Source: Allobrachymonas sp.
GTDB lineage: Bacteria > Pseudomonadota > Gammaproteobacteria > Burkholderiales > Burkholderiaceae_C
DNA: 64,000 bases
Direction: 5' to 3'
Assembly (NCBI GenBank): GCA_030529505.1
Contig: JAUMWT010000001.1
Span: 146,851 to 210,850, forward strand
Below are positions 53,420-62,548 of the stretch, one piece after another. Both the position numbers and the translations under genes were made by a program. The notes under the pieces are model-generated. The model ran no database searches. It had not been told where the DNA came from and saw only the letters and a list, made by a program, of their open reading frames with translations. The first letter of the stretch is position 1, and each line of letters starts with the position of its first letter.

Positions 53420-53709
53420 GATTCGGGCGGCAGGGCCTGGTTGATGCGCATGGGCCGCTCGTGCATTTGCTCGCGCGCGAGCCAAGGCTCGGTCCCCAGG
53501 CTGCTGCCAGCCACCAGGGCGTCCAGCTCTGCCAGCAGGCTGTCTTTGCCGGGCGCGGCAGACACGGGCGCCGCCGTGGCGGGGCGCACCACGCTTTCCA
53601 GCACGCTCATCAACTCGCCTTGCAGCGAGCGATGGTTGCGCGCAGCCTGCGCACGCAGGGCAGCGGCCAGCTCGTCGGGCACGTTTTTGATGGTCAGCGT
53701 CACGCTCAT
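53416..53709 (-). CDS. FitA-like ribbon-helix-helix antitoxin
   Basis: A 97-residue antitoxin. Residues 1-40 (MSVTLTIKNVPDELAAALRAQAARNHRSLQGELMSVLESVV) match the ribbon-helix-helix start of FitA-type (Arc-like) antitoxins. The Ala/Leu/Glu-rich C-terminus should bind the toxin. GGAGG five bases before ATG 53709 fixes the start. The stop overlaps the PIN toxin start, a classic antitoxin-toxin operon. The stretch 53710-53839 up to ahcY has no gene and probably holds the operon's promoter. Confidence 0.9.
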   Translation of the reverse strand: MSVTLTIKNVPDELAAALRAQAARNHRSLQGELMSVLESVVRPATAAPVSAAPGKDSLLAELDALVAGSSLGTEPWLAREQMHERPMRINQALPPES

Positions 53710-53839
53710 GGCAAACCTCCAGAATGCATGCGATTCAGATGCAAAGTGGATTCGCAACGGATACGCAATAGGAAACGCATCCACTATGAATCCATCCCTT
53801 GCAGCAGGTCAACGCAGCACCGCAGCGCTCACGCATCCA

Positions 53840-55282
<1,443 letters not shown>

Positions 55283-55328
55283 CGGTTTCCTCCCGAAAAA
55301 GTGGCGGCACAAGCGATGCGGCAGGCAT

Positions 55329-55452
55329 AAAAAAAGCCCACCGCACCGGAAATCTGTGGGGTGAGCGTCGTTGCAAAAAGATGATGGCCGAAGAAGCCGC
55401 CACGCCTTCGAGCCTCGCACCCAGTGCTGGTGCTGCAACGCTCCTCGAAGGC
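55329..55452 (-). promoter_or_regulatory. SAH riboswitch with overlapping intrinsic terminator upstream of ahcY
   Basis: On the minus strand an RNA starting near 55452 fits the SAH aptamer. CCUUCGAG (55451-55444) pairs with CUCGAAGG (55412-55405), and GAGCGUUGCAGC (55443-55432) pairs with GCAACGACGCUC (55374-55363). Next, GCUCACC (55366-55360) can pair with GGUGGGC (55342-55336), followed by seven U (55335-55329): an intrinsic terminator. Its 5' arm shares bases with the aptamer's GCGCUC strand, so SAH binding should block the terminator and switch ahcY on. A TACAAT box (55468-55463) directly upstream fits a -10 element. Known SAH riboswitches control ahcY in Burkholderiales in the same way. 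Confidence 0.92.
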
Positions 55453-55538
55453 AGTGGCGTGGATTGTAAAACAAACAATCCTCAAAAGATCATTGATCGT
55501 CTCATCGAGACAAAATTTCTAAAGCATATTTCAAAAAC

Positions 55539-56489
55539 TTATCTCCGGGAATCCAGTTTTTTTTCCACCTTAACTCCAATGCCGTAATCCACATAATCCC
55601 CTTTATAAGGCCTACTTTTCAAATCATCTGCCGTCATTAATTTCATCTTGTTTTCCCAGTCGATCAAACCGATTTTTATTTTATTTCCCTCTGTGCGGCA
55701 GCGCTCGAGCATATCCTTCAATGGAAGTCTGAAACTATAATTTCTCTTTTCTTCTCCATTGCGAACTTTTTTCGAATGAAAATCAAGCATTTGAAGAGAG
55801 TCCCTGATATCCCTCCAGTTATCAGCGTAAGCATGATCAATTTCATGCGGCAGGTCCTCGAATGAGAACCATCGCACATCATTACTGTCAACCCAATCTT
55901 TAGGCTTGCTTACTTTGGGAGCCAAGTAAATGAGTTTTGCTTTTTTGTACTGAGAAAGCTCTTTTCTCAACAAGTCTTCGAACCCTTCAGCCTCCCCATC
56001 TATCCCCAATGCATCAGCAATCATCAACATGATATTTTTGTATTTTCCATGTTCTTGAGAGGCAGAAGCAATTTTTCCCAACTCATCAACAAGAAAAGAG
56101 GAAGAACGTTTTTCGGCAATCAGCTCCTGCAATTTTTTGTACACCTCCATTTGTTCTTTATTCAAGGATGTATCAGATGTCTTCAACTCCACAAGCAGCA
56201 ACTCCTTTTTATCGGAGTCCATCATCAACCAATCAATATTGGTAGAATAATTTTTATCAGAGTCAAGAAGGCGATTTTTTCTTATTGGAAACTCCGGGGA
56301 AAGCATCACAACACTTGCATCCAATTTTTTACTTAAAACACCCTCTAGGAAAAAGCTCAGAATCGGGCCAATTGTCCGTTCAATCTGAAGCTTGGGTATC
56401 ATTGCCCCATCCAATATATTTTTCATTAAAGCCTCAACAAAACGTTTTTCAGATTTCTTGGGCACAAAATCAGATTTTCTTTTATTCAT
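55539..56489 (-). CDS. Uncharacterised protein with PD-(D/E)XK nuclease-like signature
   Basis: A 316-residue AT-rich gene of unknown family. The segment STNIDWLMMDSDKKELLLVELKTSDTSLNKEQMEVYKKL has D86, E101 and K103 in the D-(x)n-ExK arrangement of PD-(D/E)XK nucleases, after an upstream acidic position (E49). The protein is rich in Lys and Asp, with a C-terminal acidic/basic part. It lies 20 bases after a second unknown gene with the same base bias, downstream of a broken WYL regulator. A restriction-like or phage-defence nuclease is possible but unproven. Confidence 0.7.
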   Translation of the reverse strand: MNKRKSDFVPKKSEKRFVEALMKNILDGAMIPKLQIERTIGPILSFFLEGVLSKKLDASVVMLSPEFPIRKNRLLDSDKNYSTNIDWLMMDSDKKELLLVELKTSDTSLNKEQMEVYKKLQELIAEKRSSSFLVDELGKIASASQEHGKYKNIMLMIADALGIDGEAEGFEDLLRKELSQYKKAKLIYLAPKVSKPKDWVDSNDVRWFSFEDLPHEIDHAYADNWRDIRDSLQMLDFHSKKVRNGEEKRNYSFRLPLKDMLERCRTEGNKIKIGLIDWENKMKLMTADDLKSRPYKGDYVDYGIGVKVEKKLDSRR

Positions 56490-56509
56490 AACAATCTCCT
56501 AAAATTTAA

Positions 56510-57481
56510 TCAACAATCTTGGCTGGAAACGATGTAATCCAACTCTCCACGAAGTATTTTCAGCGCGTATCCAACAAAAGAATCAGGCACTGACACCTTC
56601 ATCTCCTGCGACAAATACTTGCGCAACATCAAGTCAAAAGAGTACTCCAGATCTTTCAACTCCCGATTGATATTCATCATTAAAAGCTGATTATTTTCAT
56701 GCAACATAGCACCGCTTCTTATTAATTTTCTCAATCTCTTTCTTTCCTCCTTCAGTTGACATATTTTCAAAGACACTTCGCCTTCTTCCATCCCCTCAAA
56801 ATAATCGTATACCTTCTGAAAATTCTCCTTCATGAACTTTGCAAACACAAAAATTTCTGCAAGCAACTCCTTGGCTCGAACATTTCCATAATCGGAAATA
56901 AAGTTAACGACATGCACTGTCATATAAAGTATGTGCGCTCCGTTCTCTATATTTTTATAGGGATTAGTGATCCTGACCACCAAGTCGGCAGGGGATCGAC
57001 GAACAATTTCACCAAGCACCTGCACATCACCCACTTTTACTTGAACAATATCAATCATTTCAATCTTTTTCCCCGGTCGCTTCAATGGTAAACAAATGCT
57101 TGGCTTATTCCTATATTTCAAGCTTTCCTTTTTGCTTCTTATCTTTCTATTTATTTTCTTCGCAGCATCAAACTTCATCAGGCTGCCATAATGCAGATCC
57201 CAGCCAAATTCACCAAAAGGCTTTAACATTTCGCCTTCATCAATTTGCTTGAAAGGCTGAAAAGATCCCTCAAAATCAGAGTAATACAACTCTTGCTTGA
57301 CACTATCTACCAAAGACCATCGATGCGTGCTGTTAAAAACAGGAACACCGACTCTCCCTAAAACCAAAAAACAATCCCCATTCCACTGTCCAATATTTCC
57401 ATTGCGACCACGCCCTACATACCACGCGCCTGTTTTCAGATCCTGTAGTGGTATCTGTTTATATATTTTTCTCAATCTCAT
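56510..57481 (-). CDS. Uncharacterised AT-rich gene paired with the nuclease-like gene
   Basis: A 323-residue protein with no family I recognise. The N-terminal part (IPLQDLKTGAWYVGRGRNGNIGQWNGDCFLVLGRVG) is Gly-rich and beta-like; the C-terminal half is predicted helical with heptad-like Lys/Glu/Leu patterns (about residues 220-290: FEGMEEGEVSLKICQLKEERKRLRKLI). Base use is much more AT-rich than in the flanks, and it runs into the PD-(D/E)XK-like gene 20 bases on, so the two were probably acquired together. ATG 57481 is chosen so as not to overlap the WYL gene stop at 57522. Confidence 0.65.
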   Translation of the reverse strand: MRLRKIYKQIPLQDLKTGAWYVGRGRNGNIGQWNGDCFLVLGRVGVPVFNSTHRWSLVDSVKQELYYSDFEGSFQPFKQIDEGEMLKPFGEFGWDLHYGSLMKFDAAKKINRKIRSKKESLKYRNKPSICLPLKRPGKKIEMIDIVQVKVGDVQVLGEIVRRSPADLVVRITNPYKNIENGAHILYMTVHVVNFISDYGNVRAKELLAEIFVFAKFMKENFQKVYDYFEGMEEGEVSLKICQLKEERKRLRKLIRSGAMLHENNQLLMMNINRELKDLEYSFDLMLRKYLSQEMKVSVPDSFVGYALKILRGELDYIVSSQDC

Positions 57482-57521
57482 TTGATCTACAAATTTATTT
57501 TCAAGCCCAAGGCCATAACTG

Positions 57522-58469
57522 CTAATCACACATCGCTTCTTCTCTGGCCGCAGCGTCAGGCCGCCACTGAGCAATCGCTTGCTGCACGCTGTCTATCAGC
57601 ATCTCTTCCCATTCAACGGGGGCAAGGATGCGTACGTGCGGCATCCAATACCGCACGATGGGCAGCAATTGCTGGGGGTGGTGAATGCGCGTGCTCAGCA
57701 GCAGGCTGCCGTCGCTATCCAACCGGGTGTTTTGGTGAGGCAGTTGATCACGCCGGGTGAAGTAATGCGCCATTTCCGCAGATACGCGCAGGGTGACTTC
57801 GGTGGCCTGGGGCGTGAACCAAACGTCTTGCTGTTGATCGATGTATTTGATGTGCGCGGGGTTGTGGGTGAAACGTTCGTTTTCTTGCACGCGCAAATCT
57901 TCAATGCAGGCAACGCTGAAGGTTTTGAGCCAATCGCCTTCAACTTCGGCCGCAGCCAGATACCAAATGCCGTTTTTATGCGTGAGCCGATAGGGGTGCA
58001 CATGGCGCAGCTTGCCCTTGTAAGTGAAGTGGCAAGGGCGGCGCTGCTGCACGGCTTGCTGCAATTGGGCAAAGGCCTGGGATTGGGGGCGCAAGTCTTC
58101 TTCGGGCATGGCTTGCACGTGCAGGCCGCGGGCTGCGGGCGCCGTTTCAAGCTGGGTGATGAGGTAAGGCGTGCTGGCATCAGGAAACAGGTCGGTAGTA
58201 CCTGCCAGCCGGGCATAGTCATACAGATAGTGGGCGGGCACGGTGCCGCGCGCGGAGTGGCAGAGCTGCCAGCCACCTTCGGGGGCACGCTCTGCAATGC
58301 CTTGCAGGCGCTAGTGCAGATCGCGTTCAATGGTGCGAACATCCACGCCAAAGCGTTCGGCCAGCTGGTGTTTGTTCAGTGGGCTGCCTTGGTGCAGCAG
58401 CGCCAGGATGCAAGACAGGCGCTGTGCGAGCTTTTCGCCTTTGGTGTTTGCGGCTTGCTGGGCTCTCAT
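57522..58469 (-). pseudogene. WYL-domain transcriptional regulator with in-frame TAG
   Basis: One frame with a single internal stop. The N-terminal part (MRAQQAANTKGEKLAQRLSCILALLHQGSPLNKHQLAERFGVDVRTIERDL) is a DeoR-type winged helix; the part after the stop (RLQGIAERAPEGGWQL ... PCHFTYKGKLRHVHPYRLTHKNGIWYLAAAEVEGDWLKTFSVACIEDL) is the WYL domain. The TAG is at 58311-58313, between ERDLH and RLQG, where relatives usually read ERDLxERL. Without the stop the protein would be about 315 residues, a normal length. Function is likely lost unless the stop is read through or is a sequence error. It lies upstream of two AT-rich unknown genes. Confidence 0.85.
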
Positions 58470-58631
58470 TTTCAAATCTGCAAATCGACCCTGCACGGGC
58501 CATGTATGGAAGTGATGCGAGCACTTTAGTCAGCAGATGTGACAGCTTGTGTCGCAGTTTTCATAGAAGAGGCTTGAATGATATGTAAAAAATTCCCATA
58601 TTTGTGATTTTTTGTATTATATCATTTTGCT

Positions 58632-58641
58632 GCATATATGC
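58632..58641. promoter_or_regulatory. Palindrome GCATATATGC in the WYL/XRE divergent promoter region
   Basis: A perfect 10-bp palindrome within an AT-rich 200-base gap between the divergent WYL and XRE genes, 37 bases before the XRE ATG. The region also contains TATTAT-like hexamers. It may be an operator for the XRE regulator; this is inference from position. Confidence 0.35.
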
Positions 58642-58677
58642 GGAATCAACGACAGCCGCTGTCGCAAACTCGTGCGC

Positions 58678-58944
58678 ATGGTGGAGGATGTGGTTGACCA
58701 GGCGCTGGGGCAGGCGCTGCGCAAACTGCGCACAGAGCGGGGCTGGAGCCAGTCCGATCTGGCCCTGCGTGCGGAGATGGATCGCAACTATCTTTCACTG
58801 ATTGAGCTGGGACGCAACAGCCCCAGCGTGCGCATGCTGCTGCGGCTTTGCCAAGCCCTGGACGTGCGCGCCACCACGGTGCTGGATGATGTGGAGCGCC
58901 GCATGCTGGTGCTGGAAAACAAGCAGCGAACCAAGCGCGGCTGA
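58678..58944 (+). CDS. XRE family helix-turn-helix regulator
   Basis: An 88-residue DNA-binding protein. LGQALRKLRTERGWSQSDLALRAEMDRNYLSLIELGRNSPSVRMLLRLCQALDVRATTVL is a complete XRE-type HTH with the recognition helix around RNYLSLIELG. ATG 58678 is chosen because upstream sequence in the frame is not family-like. It is divergent from the WYL gene and followed by a strong terminator. Confidence 0.88.
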   Translation: MVEDVVDQALGQALRKLRTERGWSQSDLALRAEMDRNYLSLIELGRNSPSVRMLLRLCQALDVRATTVLDDVERRMLVLENKQRTKRG

Positions 58945-58956
58945 ATGATGCGCATG

Positions 58957-58988
58957 AAAAAGCCCATCTTTTCGAAGATGGGCTTTTT
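58957..58988. terminator. Intrinsic terminator after the XRE gene
   Basis: Perfect 14-bp stem AAAAAGCCCATCTT / AAGATGGGCTTTTT with a TTCG tetraloop, followed by more T. It ends the XRE transcript 12 bases after the stop codon. Confidence 0.93.
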
Positions 58989-59142
58989 TGCTTTTTGCCA
59001 TCTCATGTTGTGCCCGACCAGTGCGAAATTTGAATACCGTGAATACGGTGGCCGGATGAATGGATGAATTGGCAGAACAGGAAATGTCTTTTCTGAAAGG
59101 GGTAGGCTTTTTCTTGTAGCAGCTGGCGATTTTTCAGATCAG

Positions 59143-59916
59143 TTATTCAGTTTTCTCTGCATCTGAAGGCGTAAGCGACAAGGCATAGCCATAGATCGCG
59201 ATCAGCACCATGATGTAGGGCAGCAGCATGAGCACGAAATAAGTCATGGGCAGCATCAGCACCGAGCCTTTTTGCATGAGCCAGATCAGCAGGCTCAGGT
59301 GGGGCGGCAGGCACAGCGCCACGTAGATGACCGAGACCAGCGTGGTGAGCAGCTTGCGCCACAGGCTCATGCGAAAGATGTAGAGCGTGAAGCCGTGCAG
59401 CAGCGGCACGATGAAGAGCATGGTGCCCACCATCTGGATCAGGTCGGCGCCGAATTTGGCCAGCGTGACGGGCAGGCGCGCGGGCCACAGGTAGAAGTAC
59501 ACCAGAGCCGTGGCCTGGATGAAGGCCAGGGTGCGCAGCAGATACACCAGCGGCAATCGCTCGCGCGAGATGATGAAAGACAGCCCCAGCGCCCCCAGCA
59601 TGACGGCCACCCCGCCCCACCATTGCAGGGCGCTGGGCAGCACGTCGTCTGCCATGAGGCTGATGGCCGGGCCGACCCAGGGCAGCTTCACTTCGTGCAG
59701 AGTCACCTCATGGCCCAGCACCTGCACGCGCTCCAGCCAGAATTGCAGCGCGCCGTGCCAAAACGCCAGCACGAAAGGCCAAGCGGCATACACCCCAGCC
59801 AGCATCAGTGCGGTCAGCGCCACGTCGATGGCGATTTCCATCGGCGTGATCTGGTAGCGCCGCGTGGCCCGGTGCGCGGGCGGGCGGCTGAAGGGGGATG
59901 CAGCAGGTTCTGTCAT
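59143..59916 (-). CDS. Polytopic membrane protein of the envelope polysaccharide locus
   Basis: A 257-residue protein with about seven hydrophobic segments, the first at IDVALTALMLAGVYAAWPFVLAFW, and several later ones (VAVMLGALGLSFII, LAFIQATALVYFYLW, LIQMVGTMLFIVPLLHGFTLYIF, LVSVIYVALCLPPHLSLLIWLM, LMLPMTYFVLMLLPYIMVLIAIYGYAL). No family signature was recognised. It starts 19 bases after the YaiO-like stop on the same strand and is probably co-transcribed with it. An upstream in-frame start (59961) would overlap that gene; ATG 59916 is used. Confidence 0.75.
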   Translation of the reverse strand: MTEPAASPFSRPPAHRATRRYQITPMEIAIDVALTALMLAGVYAAWPFVLAFWHGALQFWLERVQVLGHEVTLHEVKLPWVGPAISLMADDVLPSALQWWGGVAVMLGALGLSFIISRERLPLVYLLRTLAFIQATALVYFYLWPARLPVTLAKFGADLIQMVGTMLFIVPLLHGFTLYIFRMSLWRKLLTTLVSVIYVALCLPPHLSLLIWLMQKGSVLMLPMTYFVLMLLPYIMVLIAIYGYALSLTPSDAEKTE

Positions 59917-59935
59917 GCCAAGCGCGCCCCGTGGA

Positions 59936-60844
59936 TCAGAAGCTGTAGAACACGCCGGCATTGACCGCGTTGCGCTTGTAGTAGGGGTTGGAGTAGTGCT
60001 CGCCGCCGACTACGTAGCCAAAGCGCTGGGTGATCCAGTGCCGCCAACTGGCGCTGGTGGCGCGGCTGGAAAAGTCCACGGCAGAGCCTGCTTGCGCACC
60101 GGCGGGCAGATAGCCTTCGCGCCCGGCTTCGTGGCGCAGGGTGAGGTAGTAGGCCTTGTCGCGCCCGTAAGTCACGGCCGCATAGCCGCGGCGGGTGTTG
60201 ACCGCACCCGGGTTGGACTGGTTGAAGGCAATGCCGCCTTGCAGCACCAGGGGCAAATCCGAAAAATAGTAAGAGGCGTTCAGGCCCAGGGCGCGATCGC
60301 TGTGGATGTTGTCCCCGCTTTTGGACCACATGCCCGTGATGCCCGTGACCAGCTGGCGGCTGGCCAGCCATTTGTGGTACAGGCCCACGTCTGCCCGCGC
60401 CTTGGGCATGAAGCTGGCCGAACCGGCGCTGGCGCCTACCGAGAAATACCAGTCGGGGTTGATGTCGCGCGTGTAAGAAACAGCGCCCGATGTGCCGCGC
60501 TCGCCATAGTGTTTTTGCGAATCGACCTGCCATTGCACAACGCCCTGCTCGCCGAAATGGTGCGTGCCCTTGAGGTAGCCATCGCGCCAGTTGGGACTGT
60601 TGTCGCTGATATCGGCAGTGGAGCCGCCTGCTTCGAGGGTGTGGCGCGTGCTGGCGGCGGCAGGCGCCGCAGCCGCCTGGGCAGAGGCTGCGGCCAAAGA
60701 GCCACCGGCTTCGGCAGCAGCCGTTTGCGCCTGGGCTGTGCCTGCCAGGCTGGCCAGCGCCCAAACGCCCGCAGAACAGAAAGTGCCGAGCAGGCGGCGC
60801 GAAAGACGGGAGGGGTGGGATTGAGGGATGCGAGCAGTCGTCAT
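59936..60844 (-). CDS. YaiO family outer-membrane beta-barrel protein
   Basis: A 302-residue protein with a signal peptide (hydrophobic LGTFCSAGVWALASLAGTAQAQ, cleavage likely after AQA) and then alternating amphipathic strands typical of an outer-membrane barrel: GYLKGTHHFGEQGVVQWQVDSQKHYGERGTSGAVSYTRDINPDWYFSVGASAGSASFMPKARADVGLYHKW, ending in GVFYSF with a C-terminal Phe. The residues resemble YaiO-family barrels, often found in exopolysaccharide or NfrA-like loci. It is upstream of the membrane protein. ATG 60844 used; the frame upstream is not family-like. Confidence 0.85.
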   Translation of the reverse strand: MTTARIPQSHPSRLSRRLLGTFCSAGVWALASLAGTAQAQTAAAEAGGSLAAASAQAAAAPAAASTRHTLEAGGSTADISDNSPNWRDGYLKGTHHFGEQGVVQWQVDSQKHYGERGTSGAVSYTRDINPDWYFSVGASAGSASFMPKARADVGLYHKWLASRQLVTGITGMWSKSGDNIHSDRALGLNASYYFSDLPLVLQGGIAFNQSNPGAVNTRRGYAAVTYGRDKAYYLTLRHEAGREGYLPAGAQAGSAVDFSSRATSASWRHWITQRFGYVVGGEHYSNPYYKRNAVNAGVFYSF

Positions 60845-60940
60845 GATCGGCAAGGGAGTCAAAAACAAAAAGTCAAAAAAACGAATGAATCTGAAAAGCC
60901 CGCCAGCATTTGATTCATTCAACTGGCTGGCAGAGGATAA
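60845..60940. other. Spacer upstream of the YaiO-like gene
   Basis: No gene seen between the YaiO-like start and the mobile element at 60941; nor between the element and the wecB stop at 61299 (61117-61298). No promoter hexamers were assigned. Confidence 0.4.
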
Positions 60941-61116
60941 GAAGCTGTTCAAAATCTCATCGTGAAGTGATTGGACAAAGTGCGGGATGGGATGCAAGGC
61001 GCCCATCTTTGTATATGGCGCAGGGCATAGCCCGTGCAACATAGGCCAAGATTTGCAAGGCCGCAGGCCGCCTGCTTCCATTTTCAAGCGCCCGCGAGGA
61101 GATTTTGAACAGGCTC
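60941..61116 (+). mobile_element. MITE-like element, copy 5
   Basis: A 176-bp element in the same orientation as copies 1 and 2. Ends are GAAGCTGTTCAAAATCTC and GAGATTTTGAACAGGCTC. The flanks are TAA (60938-60940) and CAA (61117-61119), a degraded 3-bp duplication. The core hairpin is disturbed (CATAG-CCCGTGCAA-CATAGG), so this copy seems older. Confidence 0.8.
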
Positions 61117-61298
61117 CAAGAAAAACAGATGAATGAGCGAATGGCCCAACAAGCGGGCAGCCAATGGGCCAGCAAGGACCAGAGCAAGCGTTCGGCCCAA
61201 ACGCTAAGGCAAAAACGGTGCGAAAAAACGTTTTTGCCAACACGATGGGGCGACGAAGCGATGGCAATGGCCCAGGACTGGCGCCATCACACCGCATA

Positions 61299-62513
61299 TC
61301 AAGCCAGGCAGGCCTCCTGCGCGGTGGGCGTTGGCTCAGGCTCTGCCGCCTCGCCCGCCAGGTCTTGGCACAAGCGTTCGGCAATGCGCTGGGCGGCATG
61401 GCCATCACCAAACGGATTGACGGCCTGTTGCATGGCATGGCGTTCGGTGGCATTTTGCAGCAAGTTCAAGGTTGCATTCACGACGACACCGCGATCGGTG
61501 CCCACCAACTTGCCCGCCCCGCACTGGATGAGTTCGGGCCGCTCGGTCACATTGCGCAGCACCAGCACGGGCTTGTGCAGGGAAACGCCTTCTTCCTGAA
61601 TGCCGCCGGAATCGGTCAGCAGCACGTCGGCCTGCACCATCAGCGCCACCATCGGGGCGTATTCCTGCGGGTCGGTCAGCAGCCAGCGGCGGCGCACGTC
61701 GGGCGGGGCCGCCTCGTACACGCTGCGCACGCTGTGTTGCACTGCCGGATTGGGGTGCAGGGGCCAGATCACGGCCAGGTCTTGGCGCGCAGCCAGTATC
61801 TCTTGCACGGATTGGGCAATGGGCACCATCTGTTCCCAATTTTCGCGCCGGTGCGCCGTCACCAGCACCAGGCTGGCGCAGCCGCTATCGGCCAGCCAGC
61901 GCAAGGCCGGCACATCAGGCGCTTGCCCGGCCGTCTGCAATTGGTGCAGGTGCATGGCGGCCCACTGCACGGCATCCACCACAGTGTTGCCCACTTGCTC
62001 CACGCCTTGTTCGATGCCTTCGCGGCGCAAATTGGCCGCCGCCCGTGCCGTGGGCGCGAAGTGCCAGCGCGCCAGGCGGCCGATGACGCTGCGGTTCATC
62101 TCTTCGGGGAAAGGCTCGCGCAGATTGCCCGATCGCAGCCCCGCTTCCACATGGCCCACCGGAATGTGCAGGTAAAACGCCGCCAGCGCCGCCATGAGGG
62201 CGCTGCTGGTGTCGCCATGCACCAGCACGGCGCGGGGTTGCAGCTTTTCGAGCTGATCCGATATCTGCTCAAGCAATTCGGCCGACAAGGCCCCCAGACC
62301 CGGCTTGCTGCGTGCCAATTGCAAACGCAGGCTGGGCTGCAAGCCGAAAAACTGGTACAGCGGCAAAGACGTTTGATCGCCATGCTGGCCGGTGTGCAGC
62401 ACCTCGCAGGGCACACCGGCCTGCTGCAAGGCCAGCGCCACGGGCGCCATCTTGATGATTTCGGGGCGCGTGCCCATGGCCAGGATGACGGGGGATGAAG
62501 ATGCGTTGCTCAT
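61299..62513 (-). CDS. wecB: UDP-N-acetylglucosamine 2-epimerase (non-hydrolysing)
   Basis: WecB interconverts UDP-GlcNAc and UDP-ManNAc, supplying ManNAc for polysaccharide. The 404-residue protein has the conserved ILAMGTRPEIIKMAPVALAL, EVLHTGQHGDQ, VLVHGDTSSALMAALAAFYLHIPVGHVEAGLRSGNLREPFPEEMNR, LVTAHRRENW and LTDSGGIQEEGVSLHKPVLVLRNVTERPE. ATG 62513 has AAGGAG seven bases upstream; a first ATG at 62519 is too close to it. It is downstream of the deacetylase-like gene on the same strand. Confidence 0.95.
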   Translation of the reverse strand: MSNASSSPVILAMGTRPEIIKMAPVALALQQAGVPCEVLHTGQHGDQTSLPLYQFFGLQPSLRLQLARSKPGLGALSAELLEQISDQLEKLQPRAVLVHGDTSSALMAALAAFYLHIPVGHVEAGLRSGNLREPFPEEMNRSVIGRLARWHFAPTARAAANLRREGIEQGVEQVGNTVVDAVQWAAMHLHQLQTAGQAPDVPALRWLADSGCASLVLVTAHRRENWEQMVPIAQSVQEILAARQDLAVIWPLHPNPAVQHSVRSVYEAAPPDVRRRWLLTDPQEYAPMVALMVQADVLLTDSGGIQEEGVSLHKPVLVLRNVTERPELIQCGAGKLVGTDRGVVVNATLNLLQNATERHAMQQAVNPFGDGHAAQRIAERLCQDLAGEAAEPEPTPTAQEACLA

Positions 62514-62548
62514 TGCCATACTCCTTCTTGATTGTTCCTTGATTACGG

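Noticed and set aside
58311-58313. Programmed readthrough or pyrrolysine at the TAG in the WYL gene
   Set aside because: No special downstream structure or pyrrolysine genes are seen, and a simple nonsense change or sequence error is more likely.
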